Shown: positions 26,344-34,073 of the stretch, one piece after another | Layout of the letters: every line of letters begins with the position of its first letter | Numbering within the stretch: the first letter of the stretch is position 1 | Assembly: GCF_004402405.1 (NCBI RefSeq) | Contig: NZ_SOFE01000028.1 | Location: 1-64,000 of the forward strand | Reading direction: 5' to 3' | From: Cryobacterium levicorallinum | GTDB taxonomy: Bacteria > Actinomycetota > Actinomycetes > Actinomycetales > Microbacteriaceae | DNA length: 64,000 bases | Position numbers and translations under genes: made by a program | Notes under the pieces: model-generated | Seen by the model: only the letters and a program-made list of their open reading frames with translations | What the model was told of the DNA's origin: nothing | Databases searched by the model: none

Positions 26344-26661
26344 GTGACCCACAATGCCGTAGACGCAGACATTCTCAACCAGTGGACCCGCCGTCTCAGC
26401 CAGGCCCTCCAGATTTTAGACCTTGACGTAGACAACCACCTCGTTCTCAATGTCGCAGACGAAGCCGCCCATGCGGTCAGCCCGATGGCCGCCCCGATCA
26501 CAACTTTCGTCGTCGGCTATGCCGCCGGTTTGGCCGCCGCCAACTCGGCGATGGCGTCGCACGCGGCCATCGCCCGGGCAGCGGATATCGTGATCGCTGT
26601 CTGCCGGCAGCCCGAGAATGAGGCACCCGACGAAACCGGCTGGGTCAATACTGCTCAGTAG
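26344..26661 (+). CDS. DUF6457-like small protein
   Basis: A 105-residue helical protein reading ILNQWTRRLSQALQILDLDV and then NVADEAAHAVSPMAAPITTFVVGYAAGLAA, which fits the DUF6457 family. Such proteins occur near, or fused to, molybdenum-cofactor genes, and a molybdoenzyme gene stands next to it here, converging 66 bp away. GAAGGAG five bases before the GTG at 26344 decides the start over an ATG at 26308. The stop codon lies within the first unit of a 17-bp tandem repeat. Confidence 0.65.
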   Translation: MTHNAVDADILNQWTRRLSQALQILDLDVDNHLVLNVADEAAHAVSPMAAPITTFVVGYAAGLAAANSAMASHAAIARAADIVIAVCRQPENEAPDETGWVNTAQ

Positions 26662-26716
26662 CTCAAACTGCTCAGTAGCTCAAACCGTACAGGAGCTCAA
26701 ACTGCGCAGGAGCTCG
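26654..26716 (+). repeat. 17-bp tandem repeat (about 3.7 copies)
   Basis: CTCAGTAGCTCAAACTG (26654-26670) is followed by two variant copies (26671-26687 and 26688-26704, with AGGAGCTCAA in place of AGTAGCTCAA in the latter) and a partial fourth (26705-26716). The first copy contains the stop codon of the DUF6457 gene. The repeat lies between converging genes. Confidence 0.8.
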
Positions 26717-26727
26717 CCCCATCCGCA

Positions 26728-29022
26728 TCACACCTTCGACCGCTCCAATCGGATGATGACCGCCTTCGACACCGGCGTATTGCTGCCGTCGGCGACGCTG
26801 TCGAGTGGCACGAGCACGTTCGCCTCTGGATAGTAGGCGGCCGCGCAGCCGCGCGGCGTCGGATAGGCGACCAGCCGGTACCCGCGTAGCACCCGATCGA
26901 CGTTGTCGCTGAACTCGCTGTGCACGTCGACCAGGTCACCGTCGGCGAACCCGAGGGCGATCAGGTCCTTCTTGTTGATGAACACCACGTGACGGCCCTT
27001 CTTGATCCCGCGGTAGCGGTCGTCGAGGCCATAGATAGTGGTGTTGAACTGGTCGTGGCTGCGCAGTGTCTGCAGCACCAGGCGCCCGGGTGGCACCTCG
27101 AGGTGTTCGAGGGTGTTCGTGGTCAACATCGCTTTGCCGGTAGGGGTGGTGAACGTGCGCGAATCGCGCGGCCCGTTCGGCAGCACGAACCCGCCGTCTT
27201 GCCGGATGCGCTCGTTGTAGTTCTCGCACCCACCGACCACGTGGGCGATGTGGTCGCGGATGCGATCGTAGTTGGCCTCAAATCCGGCCCAGTCGACGGT
27301 AACCCGCTCGCCCAGGACGGCACTCGCCAGCCGGGAGACGATGGCAACTTCGGAGAGTAGGTTCGGTGCGACTGGCGTGAGCTTGCCCCAGGACGGATGC
27401 ACCGCGCAGACTGAGTCCTCCACCGAGACGAACTGCTCGCCGCTGGCCTGCTCGTCGATTTCCGTGCGCCCCAGGGTCGGCAGAATCAGGGCTTCCTCGC
27501 CGGTCACGGCGTGGGACCGGTTGAGCTTAGTCGAGATCTGCACGCTCATTTCGGTGCGGGCCATGGCAGCCTCGGCAATGCCGGTGTCGGACATGGCGGC
27601 GACGAAGTTACCGCCGAGCCCCATCCACACCTTCATTTTTCCGTCACGCATGGCACGCACGCCGTCGACGGAGTCAACGCCATGCGCACGTGGCGGATCG
27701 AAGCCGAACTCGGCCTGAAGGGCGTCGAGGAAGGCGGGCGGCATCTGCTCCCAAATGCCCATGGTGCGGTCGCCCTGCACGTTGCTGTGTCCGCGAATCG
27801 GGGAGGCTCCGGCACCGGGCTTGCCGATGTTTCCGCGCAACAACAGCAGGTTGATGATTTCTTTGATGGTCTCGACGCCCTTTTTCTGTTGCGTCAGCCC
27901 CATCGCCCAAGTGATAATCACCCGATCGGCGTTGAGGTAGCGCTGCGCAAGTTCGTCAATTTGGGCCGCACGCAGGCCTGTCGCGGCCAGGACCATCCGC
28001 TCGTCAAGTTGCGACAAATGTTGCCGCAACTCGGCCAGCCCGTGGCAATGTTCGTCGAGAAAGGCCTGGTCGAGCACTGTGCCGGGGGCGGCCGCATCGG
28101 CGTCCAGTACCCGCTTGGAAACCGCCTGCAGCAGCGCCATGTCGCCACCAATGCGAATTTGCAGAAACTGGTCGGCCATGTCGGTGCCGTGACCGATGAT
28201 TCCGCGCACCCGTTGCGGGTTCTTGTAGCGGCGCAGGCCCGCCTCGGGCAGCGGGTTGACGGCGACGATCTGGGCACCGGCATCCTTGGCTTCTTCGAGC
28301 GCCGTGAGCATACGTGGATGGTTGGTGCCTGGGTTTTGGCCCATGATGATGATCAGGTCTGATTTCGCGAAGTCGTCGTAACTGATCGTGCTTTTGCCGA
28401 TTCCGACGGTCTGGCCCATTCCCCAGCCCGTGGACTCGTGGCACATGTTGGAGCAGTCCGGCAGGTTGTTGGTGCCGTAGGCGCGGGCGAACAGTTGATA
28501 GGCGAATGCGGCCTCGTTGGACGCGCGGCCGCTGGTGTAGAAGGCGGCCTGGTTGGGTGAGTCGAGCCCGTTGAGCTTGGCCGCAATTACCCGAAACGCC
28601 TCGGCCCAGCTGACCGGGCGGTAGTGGTCGTTGCCAGCCGGCTTGTACACGGGTTCGATCAGCCGACCCTGCATGCCGAGCCAGTATTCGCTCTTCTCGC
28701 GCAGGTCGGCCAGCGAGTGCTCGGCCCAAAAGGTGGTGGGAATTGTGATCGGTGTGGCCTCCCAAGTGACGGCCTTGGCACCGTTTTCGCAGAATTCGAA
28801 GGCCTTGCGCTGGCCCGGGTCGGGCCAGGCGCAGCTCATACAGTCGAAGCCGTCCTTCTGGTTCATCGAGAGCAGAGCCCGCATCCCCCGCCGGGCGCCC
28901 ATCTGAGTGATCGCCGGTTCCATCGAGTGCAGCACGCCCGGAACGCCAGCCGCCCAGGCCTTGGAATGGGTGACTTCGATGTCGTCGTCGGTGACGTCGT
29001 CGATTGGTGGGTCGCTGCTCAT
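26728..29022 (-). CDS. FdhA/YdeP-like molybdopterin oxidoreductase
   Basis: A 764-residue molybdopterin-dependent oxidoreductase of the FdhF/YdeP-like family, often called the formate dehydrogenase alpha-subunit-like group. Iron-sulfur cysteines are suggested by GFDCMSCAWPDP and FEFCENGAK. The molybdopterin parts are YTSGRASNEAAFAYQLFARA, CSNMCHESTGWGMGQ (the position of the catalytic Cys/Sec), DLIIIMGQNPGTNHPRML and the C-terminal LRSHDQFNTTIYGLDDRYRG. AGAGAGG precedes the ATG at 29022. Formate oxidation is not proven; YdeP in enteric bacteria is linked to acid resistance. No electron-transfer subunit is next to it. Confidence 0.85.
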   Translation of the reverse strand: MSSDPPIDDVTDDDIEVTHSKAWAAGVPGVLHSMEPAITQMGARRGMRALLSMNQKDGFDCMSCAWPDPGQRKAFEFCENGAKAVTWEATPITIPTTFWAEHSLADLREKSEYWLGMQGRLIEPVYKPAGNDHYRPVSWAEAFRVIAAKLNGLDSPNQAAFYTSGRASNEAAFAYQLFARAYGTNNLPDCSNMCHESTGWGMGQTVGIGKSTISYDDFAKSDLIIIMGQNPGTNHPRMLTALEEAKDAGAQIVAVNPLPEAGLRRYKNPQRVRGIIGHGTDMADQFLQIRIGGDMALLQAVSKRVLDADAAAPGTVLDQAFLDEHCHGLAELRQHLSQLDERMVLAATGLRAAQIDELAQRYLNADRVIITWAMGLTQQKKGVETIKEIINLLLLRGNIGKPGAGASPIRGHSNVQGDRTMGIWEQMPPAFLDALQAEFGFDPPRAHGVDSVDGVRAMRDGKMKVWMGLGGNFVAAMSDTGIAEAAMARTEMSVQISTKLNRSHAVTGEEALILPTLGRTEIDEQASGEQFVSVEDSVCAVHPSWGKLTPVAPNLLSEVAIVSRLASAVLGERVTVDWAGFEANYDRIRDHIAHVVGGCENYNERIRQDGGFVLPNGPRDSRTFTTPTGKAMLTTNTLEHLEVPPGRLVLQTLRSHDQFNTTIYGLDDRYRGIKKGRHVVFINKKDLIALGFADGDLVDVHSEFSDNVDRVLRGYRLVAYPTPRGCAAAYYPEANVLVPLDSVADGSNTPVSKAVIIRLERSKV

Positions 29023-29196
29023 TGGGGTGCCTCTCTCTCCTCGGGGATCACGAGCGCCGGGGCCGTGTTGTCGGCCAGCCACTCGCTCGTCGATGGCACG
29101 ATACACCGGCCGGGCCCGGGGCATCCGTTTCGGTCAGTCTGCATGAATTCGCATGTTACCCCGAGGTGTAAGTATTTACGTCACATCCCCGAGTGA

Positions 29197-29400
29197 ATGG
29201 CCGCCAACATGTGCAGAGGGGTTACCTGCAAGACCGGCCAGAAGACCACCCGGGCCGGGTGCGGCCAGCACGTCGACCAGGTGATGAAGAATGTGCCGCG
29301 CAGCCAGCGCTGCGAAGGCCACGTCAAGGTGAAGGTCACCGGCGGCTTCTTCGCGCGAATGTTCGCCTGGCCACTGGATCAGCGCGCGCTGACGGGGTGA
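29197..29400 (+). CDS. Small cysteine-containing protein
   Basis: A 67-residue protein beginning MAANMCRGVTCKTGQKTTR followed by AGCGQHVDQVMKNVPRSQRCEGH. It resembles a widespread short actinobacterial protein whose first region usually has CKTC-GKTTWAGCGQH. Here the second Cys of that CxxC is replaced by Gly and Trp by Arg. Four cysteines remain, so zinc binding is possible but weakened. The C-terminus GGFFARMF is typical of the family. Function unknown. Confidence 0.6.
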   Translation: MAANMCRGVTCKTGQKTTRAGCGQHVDQVMKNVPRSQRCEGHVKVKVTGGFFARMFAWPLDQRALTG

Positions 29401-29433
29401 GGGAGGCCGGGGTGCGGGCGATATCGTGGGGCA

Positions 29434-29967
29434 ATGAACACCCTGACGTTTCGCCGCGCGACCAACGACGACATTCCGGCCCTGCTGGAGCTGGTGACGA
29501 ACGCCTACCGCGGCGAGGCCAGCCGGGCCGGCTGGACTACAGAGGCCGACCTCATCGATGGGCAGCGCATCGACGCTGACCTGCTGCACGCGGACCTCGA
29601 TCGCCGCAACAGCCTCGTCATTCTCGCTGAACGCGGCGTCGATCTGGTCGGCTGCGCCCACATCGCCAAAGACCTGGGCGACACCGCCTATTTCGGCATG
29701 TTCGCCGTGCGCCCGACGGGCCAGAGTCAGGGTGACGGCACGCGGATCCTGGTCGAGGCCGAACGCCTGGCCGTGGCCGAATGGGGTTCGACCGTGATGA
29801 TCATGACCGTCATTGGCCTGCGCGACGCCCTCATCGCGTTCTATGAACGACGCGGCTATCGTCGCACGGGCGTGCGGAAACCCTTCCACGTCGACACGCG
29901 ATTCGGCGTGCCCAGGCGCGATGACCTGCACCTCGAGGTACTCGAAAAGGGACTGCGGCGCGGCTAA
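29434..29967 (+). CDS. GNAT-family N-acetyltransferase
   Basis: The 177-residue protein starts TFRRATNDDIPALLELVTNAYRG, a typical GNAT beginning, and has the strand AYFGMFAVRP followed by a diverged acetyl-CoA loop (TGQSQGDGTRILVEAERLA) and FYERRGYRRTG near the end. The motif A is QSQGDGT, close to the usual Q/RxxGxG/A. It lies 34 bp after the small Cys protein and is probably an independent gene. Substrate unknown. Confidence 0.85.
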   Translation: MNTLTFRRATNDDIPALLELVTNAYRGEASRAGWTTEADLIDGQRIDADLLHADLDRRNSLVILAERGVDLVGCAHIAKDLGDTAYFGMFAVRPTGQSQGDGTRILVEAERLAVAEWGSTVMIMTVIGLRDALIAFYERRGYRRTGVRKPFHVDTRFGVPRRDDLHLEVLEKGLRRG

Positions 29968-30099
29968 ATACGTCGCCCGTATACTCGGCGCACCAGCTAC
30001 GGCGGGCGCGCCGACCCGGAGTTAGCGCGGTCAGGGCGGGGGCAGTCGGAATCGCACTATTTGTGCCCCTGCCCGCCGAATTGCGGCCACTATGGGGGC

Positions 30100-30609
30100 A
30101 TGACTATCGAACAGCCGCGGCACCGCACCCTGGCCACCATTGACCTGGACCTGCTGGTGATGACCTTGGGCAACGGTGAGGGTGGCTACTACAACGCCGC
30201 GACCGGGGACATGCTGACCATCATGGACGGCGATGTCATCACGGGCGACGCCGAAGACATCGATCTTGACGACCCCGCCTGGATTGGAATTGGAGCTGAG
30301 GACTCCCGTGACAAATACCGGGATATGTCCGATTTCGCGGACGCCGTCACCGATCCCGTCATCGCCGACCGCTTGGCCCGAGCGTTAAACGGTGCCGGAG
30401 CATTTCGCCGCTTCACGAACACGGTGCAGGAGGCAGAGCCCAGGTTCGACCTGATTTGGCACCGTTTCGCCGAGGCACGCGCCGTTTCACGGGCGATCGA
30501 TTGGCTGGTCGACAACGATCTGTGCGATGAAATCGAAGCCGCCCTCGCCGTGCAGGAACGAGCCGACCAGGCGGAACGGGCCTTGGGCGAGGCTGCGCGC
30601 TGGGTCTAG
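30100..30609 (+). CDS. UPF0158-like protein
   Basis: A 169-residue acidic protein. ATIDLDLLVMTLGNGEGGYYNAATGDMLTI and the later block RDMSDFADAVTDPVIADRLARALNGAGAFRRF are features of the UPF0158 family, whose function is unknown. The C-terminus is an Ala/Glu-rich helix. The ATG at 30100 was chosen (weak GGGGGC upstream). A longer frame from 30061 is unlikely. Confidence 0.7.
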   Translation: MTIEQPRHRTLATIDLDLLVMTLGNGEGGYYNAATGDMLTIMDGDVITGDAEDIDLDDPAWIGIGAEDSRDKYRDMSDFADAVTDPVIADRLARALNGAGAFRRFTNTVQEAEPRFDLIWHRFAEARAVSRAIDWLVDNDLCDEIEAALAVQERADQAERALGEAARWV

Positions 30610-30636
30610 GACCGTTCCTGACGGCATCCGTTACTG

Positions 30637-31974
30637 CTACCAGAAACCCAGGGAGAACTCGGCGAAGACGGTGGAGAGCACGAACGAGGCCGTGATCGCC
30701 ACGAGTCCAACGGGAATGATTTTCCAGCCGATCCGCTTCAGCAGGGGCATATCCTTGCCGAGGCTCAGCCCCGCACTGACGAGCACGACGGTCGCCAGGG
30801 ACAGAAAGTCGACGCTGGTCACCAGAGCCGTGAGCAGCTCGCCGACCGGAGACCAAGGGCTGGAGATCAGCGCTCCGATGGTCGTTGCCCAGACAATCGC
30901 CGAAATCTTTCGCGAGACCTTCGCCAGAAACATGCTCACCAGAATCAGCGCGACCATGATGGCGTAGCCGCCGACGATGCTCCAGGAAAAGGACTTTGCG
31001 GCCACCGACGCCGTCGCGATGCCGACGATGGAGAGCACGCTCATTGCCAGCCAGATCGGGAGTTTCACCGGCGCGGCGGCCTCCGCAGCGGCTTCCCGGA
31101 ACCGACGGTTCTCATCGACGGTGGTGGCATCCACTGCCTGCTGCTGATCGACCTGTTTCCGAGTCAACAGCCGGTAGAACCGGTCGGCGAGCGGCAGGGC
31201 GATGTAGATGCCGACGTAAACGCCGAGGACCGTGGTGATGAGGTTGGACACCGCGGCCATGGCGAGAATCTGCTCGGCCTGCGCCGGAAACTGGGCCACG
31301 ATGCTCGCTGCGGCCGCGGCCATCATCGACCCCGACCCCACCCCGGCGCCCATGGCGAGGGCAAGGGGGTCGAAGATATCGGCTGAGGTCAGTAGCGACG
31401 CGAGCAGGCTGATGTACACGGCACCAAACAGCGTTCCGAACACATACATCGCGAGCACACCGCGATACTGGTCGGAATCGGGGCCGTACTTCTCACTGAC
31501 CATAGCGAAGGCCGGTTCGCGGTCGAGCGAAAATGTGGCACCCACGGTGGATTTGCCCATGCGCAGCAAGACCGCGAGCGGCAAAGCGAGGGCGACCGTG
31601 CCCAGCAGATGACCGATTTCCTGCACCAGCAGGGCTGGCCCGGCGTCGAGCAGCAGGGGAAGGCTCGGACCGATCGAGAATGCCAAACGGGCAACGAGAA
31701 GCATCACGGCGATGCCCACGAACGCGTTGGCGATCTTTTGCAGGTTCAGCCCGAGCGGCTTGATTGTCTGCACCGACACCACGGCACCGATCAGAATGGC
31801 CCAGACCATCGGAAAAATGATGATGGTTCCAACGCCGAGGTCGATCGTCAGGGAACCGATGGCCTGACTTCCCACCGCGATGATAAATGCCAATGCAAGG
31901 ATCGGCCAGGCATTTTTCAGTCGAACGGATGCCGACCGCTCGGCGGGCTTGGTCGGCGTGACGCTAGTGTTCAT
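30637..31974 (-). CDS. DUF3100 membrane protein (putative transporter)
   Basis: The 445-residue protein has about 11-12 transmembrane helices and family motifs such as GVGTIIIFPMVWAILIGAVV, QEIGHLLGTVALALPLAVLL and GAGVGSGSMMAAAAASI. DUF3100 proteins are usually encoded next to M20 amidohydrolases and are thought to be carriers for the matching substrate. Here the ATG overlaps the amidohydrolase stop codon by 11 bases (ATGAACACTAG), showing translational coupling. The pair probably imports and hydrolyses an amide or peptide-like compound, but the substrate is not known. Confidence 0.8.
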   Translation of the reverse strand: MNTSVTPTKPAERSASVRLKNAWPILALAFIIAVGSQAIGSLTIDLGVGTIIIFPMVWAILIGAVVSVQTIKPLGLNLQKIANAFVGIAVMLLVARLAFSIGPSLPLLLDAGPALLVQEIGHLLGTVALALPLAVLLRMGKSTVGATFSLDREPAFAMVSEKYGPDSDQYRGVLAMYVFGTLFGAVYISLLASLLTSADIFDPLALAMGAGVGSGSMMAAAAASIVAQFPAQAEQILAMAAVSNLITTVLGVYVGIYIALPLADRFYRLLTRKQVDQQQAVDATTVDENRRFREAAAEAAAPVKLPIWLAMSVLSIVGIATASVAAKSFSWSIVGGYAIMVALILVSMFLAKVSRKISAIVWATTIGALISSPWSPVGELLTALVTSVDFLSLATVVLVSAGLSLGKDMPLLKRIGWKIIPVGLVAITASFVLSTVFAEFSLGFW

Positions 31975-33184
31975 CGGATTCCCCAGTGGTCTGCGCGGTC
32001 GAGCGCGATTGTGCTGCGGCGATGAAAGTCTCGCGCTGCACTGTGTCGGTGCTGACGCCGAGCACCGTCCACGCCATCGCGATGGCGGATTCGAACATGA
32101 TCTCGTAGGCCTCCGGAGTATCAGCGACGGCCGCGAATCCGTGCGAGTGAATGGGAACCTGAGCCCCTGGGATGCCCACCCAGGGGTGAATGCTGGGGAT
32201 GATTTGGGAAATGTTGCCCATGTCCGTTGACCCACCGCTCAACCCCGCCGATCGTTCAACGTTGCGCCCGAAGAACGCCATGCCCTCGTTCCAATGGGCG
32301 CACAACACCGCGTCCTGGAGCAGCGGCTCGTAGAGGGGTTCGGTCTGCTCGAACTCCAGCGTCGCCCCCGTCGCCAGCGCGCCAGCCTCAAAACACCGAC
32401 GAACGCGCACGAGGAGCGCCTCGTACTGAGTCAGGGTGAAAGCTCGGCATTCAAATTCCACCACCGCAGTGTCGGGAATGATGTTCGTCGCAAATCCGGC
32501 CTCAGAAACATAGAGAGCGATTCGGTGATCGCTGGGAATCTGCTGACGCAGCAGCCCCACCGCCACCTGCGACAACACTGCGGCATCCGCAGCGTTAACT
32601 CCCAGATGTGGTGCCGCCGCAGCGTGAGCGGCTGTGCCGCGGAACGTCGCCCGGTATCGGCCGACGGCCTGGCTCGTCGTTCCTTCCGGGTTGTAGGACA
32701 TTCCGTCCTGAACGGGGTGGGTCATCATGGCGACTCCCACACCATTGAACACGCCGCGTTCCAGAAGCACAACCTTGCCACCGCCGTGCTCTTCGGCTGG
32801 AGTTCCGATCACCCGCAGGGTGATGTCGAGGTCATCCACGAGCGGGAGCAGGGCGAGTGCGGCCGCGACGCTCGCGCCGGCGATTATGTTGTGGCCACAG
32901 GCATGGCCGATGTTGGGCAGCGAGTCGTATTCGACGCAGACGGCCACCGTCAGCGGTCCGCTTCCTGCGGTCGCCACAAAAGCTGTCCCAAGGTCGGCCA
33001 CGCCGCGTTCTACCGCGAATCCCGCTTCTTCAAGTCGGGCCGCGACCAGAACGGATGCCCGGTGCTCCTGAAAGGACAGCTCCGGGTCGGCATGAATGGT
33101 GCGGCTCAGCTGGAGCACGTCGGCGGCCACGGACGCGACCTGTTTGACGACGTCCGACCTCAGCCCGGTCGTCTCGGCGAGCAT
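31964..33184 (-). CDS. M20-family amidohydrolase / peptidase
   Basis: A 406-residue metallohydrolase like aminobenzoyl-glutamate hydrolase and related M20D enzymes. Metal ligands sit in EYDSLPNIGHACGHN and GTPAEEHGGGKVVLL, and HPVQDGMSYNPEG, FRGTAAHAAAAPHLGVNA and GLSGGSTDMGNIS are the other conserved parts. The ATG at 33184 is assumed; a GTG 15 bases upstream is also possible because neither has a strong ribosome site. It is translationally coupled to the DUF3100 transporter gene. Confidence 0.8.
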   Translation of the reverse strand: MLAETTGLRSDVVKQVASVAADVLQLSRTIHADPELSFQEHRASVLVAARLEEAGFAVERGVADLGTAFVATAGSGPLTVAVCVEYDSLPNIGHACGHNIIAGASVAAALALLPLVDDLDITLRVIGTPAEEHGGGKVVLLERGVFNGVGVAMMTHPVQDGMSYNPEGTTSQAVGRYRATFRGTAAHAAAAPHLGVNAADAAVLSQVAVGLLRQQIPSDHRIALYVSEAGFATNIIPDTAVVEFECRAFTLTQYEALLVRVRRCFEAGALATGATLEFEQTEPLYEPLLQDAVLCAHWNEGMAFFGRNVERSAGLSGGSTDMGNISQIIPSIHPWVGIPGAQVPIHSHGFAAVADTPEAYEIMFESAIAMAWTVLGVSTDTVQRETFIAAAQSRSTAQTTGESDEH

Positions 33185-33332
33185 GGCGGAGAATTCCACG
33201 GGTAATTCCGATCTGGCGGCCCCGGGCCGCCGGTTCTGGTCGCGCCGATGCCGACACTGATTCGTGGCATCCGCTCTGCAGAGCCTATTACGTCGGGACG
33301 TTCTCGCTTTTACTGGACGGAAACAATCCCCC

Positions 33333-33986
33333 TCATTGGGGTCCAAGCGTCGAGGTCGTGACCCGTCGGGAAGGTAGCCACACGCCCGAAGCGGGGTGAT
33401 ACGGTAGCAAAAAGTGCAGCAGCAGCCCCGACAATGCGGTAACAGCTGCCGCACCGATGGCGCCGAAATTAGTGTGCTGGGCATCGACGTCGACCCCGAC
33501 GAGGGTGGTCAAAGTCCAGCCGAGAGCCCAAAGAGCGGCAACACCCAGTGCCCACAGCCAGCGGCGTCTGGCCCGCCGCGGCAGGGCGACGGCCTGCGCG
33601 GTGCCGAGAACGAGCCCGGTGACCGCGCCCATCAGGGCTAGTTCGGCCAGGGTGGTTCCATAGTCAACAACGGTTGAGCCGAGTAGCAGCCCCAGGCCCA
33701 TTCCGATGGCCGACAGCGGTACCCAGATCAGCGGATCGAGTCGACGCCGGCTGACCAGCACCTGTCCAACGCCGATCACGACTCCGCAGACTGCACCACC
33801 GATCAGGGCCGATACGGGGTTGCTGAGCCGCCCACCGACGGCGGTTCCGGCGAGGCTGGCTATGGGAAAAGCGAGGAAACCGACGAGCCAGAGCAGCCAA
33901 GTTGAGAGAAAAGTGGGGTTACGAAAGCTGGGGTTGCGATGGAGTTGCCGCGATCCGATCACCTCTGCTCCAATCTCGTTGGCCAC
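33333..33986 (-). CDS. Hypothetical multi-pass membrane protein
   Basis: The 217-residue protein has six or so hydrophobic helices (LLWLVGFLAFPIASLAGTAV, ALIGGAVCGVVIGVGQVLV, WVPLSAIGMGLGLLLGSTVV and others) separated by short Arg-rich loops (RRARRRWLW). Start is a GTG at 33986. No family is recognised. It lies downstream of jetC where jetD would be expected, but it is clearly not a nuclease: no TOPRIM or DUF3322/DUF2220 features are present. Confidence 0.65.
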   Translation of the reverse strand: MANEIGAEVIGSRQLHRNPSFRNPTFLSTWLLWLVGFLAFPIASLAGTAVGGRLSNPVSALIGGAVCGVVIGVGQVLVSRRRLDPLIWVPLSAIGMGLGLLLGSTVVDYGTTLAELALMGAVTGLVLGTAQAVALPRRARRRWLWALGVAALWALGWTLTTLVGVDVDAQHTNFGAIGAAAVTALSGLLLHFLLPYHPASGVWLPSRRVTTSTLGPQ

Positions 33987-34073
33987 TCCACGCGCCGACC
34001 CCCCAACATGCTACGCCCAAGCCGCTCGCAGTCCGAAGAGTAGAGTTCGCCAGCATTGATCCGCTTCAGTGAA

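Noticed and set aside
33333..33986. Whether the gene behind jetC is JetD
   Set aside because: It encodes hydrophobic helices only, with no TOPRIM or DUF3322/DUF2220 sequence, and is 217 residues instead of about 380.
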